Shown here: one piece after another, positions 59,792 to 64,000 of the stretch
Layout of the letters: each line of letters opens with the position of its first letter
How positions within the stretch are numbered: the stretch's first letter is position 1
Origin: Parabacteroides sp. PF5-6
Lineage (GTDB): Bacteria; Bacteroidota; Bacteroidia; Bacteroidales; Tannerellaceae
Length of the DNA: 64,000 nucleotides
Reading direction: 5' to 3'
Assembly: GCF_029504695.1 (NCBI RefSeq)
Contig: NZ_JAQFIN010000003.1
Location: 1-64,000, forward strand
Made by a program: the position numbers and the translations under genes
The notes under the pieces: generated by a model
The model's input: the letters and a program-made list of their open reading frames with translations, nothing else
Told to the model about the DNA's origin: nothing
Databases searched by the model: none

Positions 59792-61168
59792 ATGGAAGAG
59801 AAGTTTTATCATGCCCTGGAGATAGATCATGACCGTTGCTTGGGTTGCACGCGTTGCATGACTAAATGCCCGACAAAAGCCATCCGCATCCGCGACGGGA
59901 AAGCACAGATCCGTAAAGACTGGTGTGTCGATTGCGGAGAATGCCTGAAGACTTGTCCAACGCTGGCGATCTACGTCGAAGAAGACGACTTCCGTAAGAT
60001 CTTCGACTATCCTTGTCGGGTCGCTTTACTGCCGACGGTGTTCACCGGGCAGTTCTCCAAGTACACCACCGAAGAAGAGATCATCAGCGCTATCTATGAA
60101 TTGGGCTTTACCCATGTCTTCCCGGTGGAGTTTTCTACCGATATGGTGCACCGGGAGATGATGCGCCAGATGGAGCATGCCGAGGAGAAGCCGGTGATCA
60201 GCTCGTTCTGTCCGGCCATTGTGCGATTGATCCAGATTCGCTTTCCGATGTTGGTCGATAATATCCTGTTGGTTAAACCACCGGTGAACGCTTCAGCCAC
60301 CTATTACCATAAGGTGTTGGAAGACCAGGGTGTAGCGGTCGACGATATCGGCATCTTCTACGTCACGCCCTGTGCCGCGAAGATCGCTGCCCTGAAAGGA
60401 GAGGAGGGGTATACCTCGGCTATCAAAGGGGTAATCAATATGGATACATTATATAATAAGGTATACCATGTGTTGAAGAACCGCCCGAAAGACTATACCA
60501 TCGATTGCAAGATGCCGCCTTCATTGACCAAGAAAGAGATGCGCTGGAGCCAGACCGGAGGAGAAGCCAAACACTTCCCCGGCCGTAGCCTGGCGATCGA
60601 TGAGATTCACAATGTGATCGACTTCCTGGAACGGATGGAGACGACCGATGAAGTGCGCAATGTCGACTTTCTCGAGCTCAGGGCTTGTAATAAAAGCTGT
60701 GCCGGAGGTGTATTGACCGTAGCCAACCGCTTCCTGACTGCCGAACGTATGATGAAGCGTTCGCAAAACCGCGATAAGATCCCGATGATCTATGCTTCGG
60801 AAGACCTGGAAGCCTTGGCGTATCTAAAACAACATATCACCATGCCACCTATTCAGCCTAAAACGAAATTGTTGTACAAAGGTACCCGGGAAGAGATACT
60901 GCGAAAGATGGAGCAGGTGAGGGATATGATGTGTTTCCTGCCCGGCATCGACTGTGGCGCTTGCGGAAGCCCCAACTGCCGCAACCTGGCCGAGGATATC
61001 GTGCGCCAGGAAGCCCAGTTCAGCGATTGCATCTTTATGCAACGCAATATGGAGAAGCATGGCAAGCTGGATAAAGAACATGCTTTCCGCCTGATCGAAA
61101 AGACATGGGGCAAAGACCGCTTAAATAAAGATTGTTATAAGAAAGGAGCTAAATATGAAGGTCAATGA
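59792..61168 (+). CDS. [FeFe]-hydrogenase-like iron-sulfur protein
   Basis: The 458 residues hold two 4Fe-4S ferredoxin motifs (CLGCTRCMTKC at 16-26, CVDCGECLKTC at 45-55), an Fe-hydrogenase large-chain domain (~80-340), and a C-terminal CGACGSPNC 4Fe-4S domain (from residue 388). The four expected H-cluster Cys are present: Cys140 (SSFCP), Cys194 (VTPC), Cys299 and Cys303 (RACNKSC). The proton-relay Cys before Cys140 is replaced by Phe. This fits sensory (group C/D-like) rather than catalytic hydrogenases. There is no PAS domain at the C-terminus. It overlaps the next gene by 14 bp. Confidence 0.88.
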   Translation: MEEKFYHALEIDHDRCLGCTRCMTKCPTKAIRIRDGKAQIRKDWCVDCGECLKTCPTLAIYVEEDDFRKIFDYPCRVALLPTVFTGQFSKYTTEEEIISAIYELGFTHVFPVEFSTDMVHREMMRQMEHAEEKPVISSFCPAIVRLIQIRFPMLVDNILLVKPPVNASATYYHKVLEDQGVAVDDIGIFYVTPCAAKIAALKGEEGYTSAIKGVINMDTLYNKVYHVLKNRPKDYTIDCKMPPSLTKKEMRWSQTGGEAKHFPGRSLAIDEIHNVIDFLERMETTDEVRNVDFLELRACNKSCAGGVLTVANRFLTAERMMKRSQNRDKIPMIYASEDLEALAYLKQHITMPPIQPKTKLLYKGTREEILRKMEQVRDMMCFLPGIDCGACGSPNCRNLAEDIVRQEAQFSDCIFMQRNMEKHGKLDKEHAFRLIEKTWGKDRLNKDCYKKGAKYEGQ

Positions 61169-61490
61169 ACTGATTGAGAAGTTAGAGCTGACCCTTTTCT
61201 GCGGAGAAGAGGGAGTAACGAATGAAGTAACCGGTGGCTACACCAGTGATCTATTGAGTGATGTGATGGGTAATATCGAAGAGGGTATGATCTGGGTGAC
61301 GATGCAGACCCATCAGAACGTGGTGGCGGTCGCTTCGTTGAAAGATGCTGCCGCTGTCTTGATCGTCAATGGTTATGAGCCGGACGATGAGATGTTGGAC
61401 AAAGGCAGGGAAGAGGCTATTCCTATTCTTGGAACCGAACTATCGGCCTTTGAGGTAAGTGGTTTGATCTATCAGTTATTGAAAGCGTGA
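61155..61490 (+). CDS. DRTGG-domain protein (hydrogenase cluster, second)
   Basis: A 111-residue DRTGG protein: LIEKLELTLFCGEEGVTNEVTGGYTSDLLSDVMG and QNVVAVASLKDAAAVLIVNGYEPD. It resembles the first DRTGG protein at 58996 over its whole length, so the two likely arose by duplication. It overlaps the hydrogenase-like gene by 14 bp and the PHP gene by 4 bp. Confidence 0.85.
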   Translation: MKVNELIEKLELTLFCGEEGVTNEVTGGYTSDLLSDVMGNIEEGMIWVTMQTHQNVVAVASLKDAAAVLIVNGYEPDDEMLDKGREEAIPILGTELSAFEVSGLIYQLLKA

Positions 61491-62245
61491 TGAACGAGTA
61501 CTGGGTCGACCTGCATATACATACTTGTCTCTCTCCTTGTGGGGATCTGGAGATGAGCCCGTCGGCTATTGTGCGTAATGCTATTCATAATGGTTTGTCG
61601 GCCATTGCCATTACCGATCATAATACGACCTTACAATGCCCCGAGATACAGGCGTTAGGGAAGGAGGCGGGCCTGACGGTCTTTGCCGGGGTGGAAGTAA
61701 CCACACGGGAAGAGGCGCATTGCATCGTATTGTTTCCTTCGGAGGAAGTGCGGCAGCAGTTCCAAGCCTATCTTGAAAAACATCTACCGCCTATTCCCAA
61801 TGACCCGGAACGCTTTGGCGATCAGGTATGGGTGAACCGGCGGGAAGAGATACAGGGCACTTATCCCTATTTGTTGATCTCGGCGATCCGGCAGAGCATC
61901 GATCAGGTCGCGGCCTATGCCCGACAGTTGGGCTGTCTGTTTATCCCGGCACATGTAGAACGTCCGTCCAATAGTGTGATCGGGCAATTGGGTTTTATCG
62001 ATCCCGCCTTGCCGATCGACGCCATCGAGTATAACAGCCAACGGCGATTCGAAAAGCTTCTGAAAGGCCATTCCTATCTGAATAATTATACGCAGTACAG
62101 CGCTTCTGACGCCCATTATCCGGATCAGATCGGCGATCCCTGCGCATTACTCAAAGTCCCTTCACTTACCTTTGAGAATCTGGCGCGTGCCTTTCGCCGG
62201 CAGGAGGGCTGTTCGATCTCTTCTACCTTTGGCGGTGAATTCTAA
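61487..62245 (+). CDS. PHP-domain metal-dependent hydrolase
   Basis: The 252-residue protein has the PHP signature: DLHIHTCLSPCGDLEMSP at the N-terminus, AITDHNTTLQC, HVERPSNSVIG, and SASDAHYPDQIGD near the C-terminus. PHP enzymes split phosphoesters with a multi-metal site. The link to a redox-sensing cluster is seen in many anaerobes but the substrate is unknown. It overlaps the DRTGG gene by 4 bp. Confidence 0.88.
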   Translation: MMNEYWVDLHIHTCLSPCGDLEMSPSAIVRNAIHNGLSAIAITDHNTTLQCPEIQALGKEAGLTVFAGVEVTTREEAHCIVLFPSEEVRQQFQAYLEKHLPPIPNDPERFGDQVWVNRREEIQGTYPYLLISAIRQSIDQVAAYARQLGCLFIPAHVERPSNSVIGQLGFIDPALPIDAIEYNSQRRFEKLLKGHSYLNNYTQYSASDAHYPDQIGDPCALLKVPSLTFENLARAFRRQEGCSISSTFGGEF

Positions 62246-62251
62246 AAGAAA

Positions 62252-62773
62252 ATGAACAACCTGAGTTTTCATATCACAGATATTGTAGCGAATAGTATTC
62301 GGGCAGGTGCCACGCAGGTGACGCTTGCCATAGCTGTAAAAGAGACGATTACTATCGAGGTAAAGGATAATGGCTGCGGCATGGATCAGGAAACCCTGCA
62401 ACGGGTGACTAATCCTTTCTATACCACCCGCACCACCCGAAAAGTAGGACTGGGCCTGCCTTTCCTGATCCAGAACGCCGAACAGACGGGAGGAAAGGTC
62501 GTGATCTCTTCCGTTCCTGGCGAAGGAACCGATGTGTCGGCCCGTTTTATCGCCAGCCATATCGATTGTCCCCCCTGGGGCGACCTGGCGGCAACCGTTG
62601 CCACAACAATCACCGGCAATCCCGAAGTGAACATCTGTTTCCGTTATGAAACCGATCAAAACACTTTTATAATTAGTACCGAAGAAATAAAAGAAGCCTT
62701 GGATGGCATCCCGCTAAGCCTGCCCAAGGTGACGGTGTGGTTAGAAGAAATGATTCGGGAAAACCTTCATTAA
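62252..62773 (+). CDS. HATPase-domain protein
   Basis: A 173-residue GHKL ATPase: N box DIVANSIRAGATQV, G1 box DNGCGMDQE, G2 box GLGLPFLIQNAEQTGG. It has no sensory or phosphotransfer part. It is 6 bp after the PHP gene and is the last gene of the cluster. It differs from the RsbW-like protein at 59361; it may act as a kinase or a switch ATPase. Confidence 0.85.
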   Translation: MNNLSFHITDIVANSIRAGATQVTLAIAVKETITIEVKDNGCGMDQETLQRVTNPFYTTRTTRKVGLGLPFLIQNAEQTGGKVVISSVPGEGTDVSARFIASHIDCPPWGDLAATVATTITGNPEVNICFRYETDQNTFIISTEEIKEALDGIPLSLPKVTVWLEEMIRENLH

Positions 62774-62855
62774 AGATTTAACTCCTTAAATCTCTTTTCC
62801 CCTTAAACTTAAACTCCTTAATCCCCTTAAACTCCTTAAATCCTTTAAACTCCTT
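62764..62855. repeat. ACTCCTTAAA/CCCCTTAA repeat between cluster and mltF-like gene
   Basis: About nine ~10-bp units of AACTCCTTAAA or CCCCTTAAAC fill the spacer between the convergent HATPase and transglycosylase genes. Same words as at 29251-29335 and, reversed, 39354-39400. Confidence 0.6.
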
Positions 62856-64000
62856 TTAGGGCTTACTCGTCTTCTCCTTATAATAGTTATAGCGGTTCAT
62901 CACCTCATACACGTAGTTCAACGTCTCCCGTCCGCGCAGATAACCGTGCTTGCAGACCGGATCGTTATAATAGGCGGGGTCGCTCTTCCAGCGAATGCAT
63001 TCAGAGATATTCTTATCCCAGACATTAGGATCCAGTTCGTATTTCTCCGCTAAGCGTTGGGCATCGTAGATATGCCCGATACCGGCATTGTAGGAAGCTA
63101 AGGTAAGTTTAATCTTCTCGGTCGGGTCTTCTACTTTAGAAAAGCCCTGACGGAAGCGGCGAAGCACTTCAACTCCGCTACGGATCCCCACTTCCGGGTC
63201 TTTCAGTTCATGCGGACTAACCCCCAGAGCCCGTGCCGTATTGGGCATAATGCCCATCAGTCCTTCCGCACCCGCCCAGGAGACTACCTGCGGATTGAAA
63301 TGCGACTCCTGATAGGCGATAGAGGCTAAGAGCTGCCAGTCCCAACCCAGGAGGGAGGCGTATTTCTTGAAAAGATCATCGTAAGGAGAGATATGCCCGT
63401 CTTTCACTTCGGGCATCGTCGACTCGAGGGGTTGTTTGCTCAGTTCAAAGTAACGCTTAACGATCGCCCGGTAGTTCTGCTTCCCACTTTGTCCGGAAGC
63501 CCATTCATCAATAGCGGCAGCCAATAACGGACTGTGCTTATTTACTGCCCATGAAGAGCGTTGCATAAAGCTAACGGGAAGATCGACGTTGATGTTCCAG
63601 AAGTATGTCTTATTGAGCCGGGCGGTTTTATCGTCGCTGATCGTATAGGGGATTTCGCCCGTAGAGACCATCTCGATCAGGTCTTCCGTTGCAACGGTGT
63701 CCTTGGCGATGTATTGAATATGGATGCCGCCGCCGAGTTCTTTGTTTAGGTTCTCCAACCGGCGGGCATAGCGGGTGTTGGCCTGTACGTGTACTTCTTT
63801 ACCGATCAGCTCCGTCACGTCTTTCAGGATCGTATCGCCCCGGTTGGTCCGTTGCACCAATACTTGCGTCGATTGGGTTTCGCGGCCGCAGAAGAGAACA
63901 GTCTCTTTCAAGGTGTTAGTCACCTGAATGGGGTAGGCCACCACGTCGGCTTCGCCTGCTTGTAACATCTCGATCAGGCGTGAACTGTTCTCTGCCACCT
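62856..64000 (-). CDS. MltF-like membrane-bound lytic transglycosylase (5' end outside window)
   Basis: The visible 380 residues comprise part of a solute-binding-protein-like domain (residues to ~200: DVVAYPIQVTNTLKETVLFCG, INVDLPVSFMQRSSWAVNKHSPL) and a lytic transglycosylase domain (~210-360: LASIAYQESHFNPQVVSWAGAEGLMGIMPNTARALGV, with catalytic Glu in AYQESHF). It cleaves peptidoglycan glycan strands. The reading frame stays open to the window edge, so the start and signal peptide lie beyond 64000. The GTG at 63998 is not a start. Confidence 0.88.
   Translation of the reverse strand, partial: VAENSSRLIEMLQAGEADVVAYPIQVTNTLKETVLFCGRETQSTQVLVQRTNRGDTILKDVTELIGKEVHVQANTRYARRLENLNKELGGGIHIQYIAKDTVATEDLIEMVSTGEIPYTISDDKTARLNKTYFWNINVDLPVSFMQRSSWAVNKHSPLLAAAIDEWASGQSGKQNYRAIVKRYFELSKQPLESTMPEVKDGHISPYDDLFKKYASLLGWDWQLLASIAYQESHFNPQVVSWAGAEGLMGIMPNTARALGVSPHELKDPEVGIRSGVEVLRRFRQGFSKVEDPTEKIKLTLASYNAGIGHIYDAQRLAEKYELDPNVWDKNISECIRWKSDPAYYNDPVCKHGYLRGRETLNYVYEVMNRYNYYKEKTSKP

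Overview
The window is a 64 kb piece of a Bacteroidales chromosome, most likely Parabacteroides or a close relative (Tannerellaceae). Evidence: an Na+-translocating NADH:quinone reductase operon, a type IX secretion plug-domain protein, an LruC-domain lipoprotein, a C69 dipeptidase, a Bacteroidetes-type order rsfS-ftsH-cdsA, and many promoters of the Bacteroidetes form TTTG-N18-21-TANNTTTG. Genus is inferred from gene content, not from a search. Nearly every kilobase carries an ordinary housekeeping gene; the unusual material lies in the spacers.

Layout. 1-450: 3' end of a 23S rRNA gene, 5S rRNA and terminator, i.e. the end of an rRNA operon. 451-9830: esterase, TPR protein, lepA, an HU-like/outer-membrane pair, a membrane protein/winged-helix pair, a TlpA-like lipoprotein. 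10013-10409: tmRNA. 10487-15546: PhnA-like protein, then a histidine operon hisGDCB headed by an evident His-codon leader peptide and attenuator. 15552-22891: lipoprotein, GH36 alpha-galactosidase, dnaB, EamA transporter, T9SS plug protein and a toxin-antitoxin pair. 23096-29179: nqrABCDEF. 29200-30350: repeat-rich spacer. 30363-35956: HsdR-N domain protein, AMP nucleosidase, holA, an AT-rich gene-free stretch with an XRE regulator, pyrK-pyrD. 36195-44935: dipeptidase, OMP, cysK and a five-gene minus-strand operon (dcp, fic, dCMP deaminase, S41 protease, formyl-THF cyclo-ligase). 45243-54433: murB, MBL hydrolase, nth, pheS, CorC-like protein, cdsA, ftsH, rsfS. 54588-57396: tRNA-Gln, a repeat-packed spacer, LruC lipoprotein. 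57478-64000: aminopeptidase P, a six-gene hydrogenase-linked cluster (two DRTGG proteins, two HATPase proteins, an [FeFe]-hydrogenase-like protein, a PHP protein), and a truncated MltF-like transglycosylase.

The most interesting signal is non-coding. Six spacers carry short arrays of 4-5 units repeating at exactly 22 bp (21 bp in one), i.e. two helical turns, each built on its own palindromic or near-palindromic core; two of them (upstream of dnaB and of murB/dcp) share the core and the flanks and so are copies of one element. Alongside are larger nested-hairpin elements (451-690, 29727-30350, 54924-55120), a repeated promoter cassette (10838-10911, 34196-34217), and a Pro/Gly-like CT-rich palindrome family (11166-11192, 27795-27903). 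A mini-satellite-bearing MITE family (BrickBuilt) is known to me from Porphyromonas gingivalis; whether these arrays belong to that class cannot be settled here. Other points: a tmRNA tag ending AYAA rather than ALAA, and a 95-bp gene overlap.
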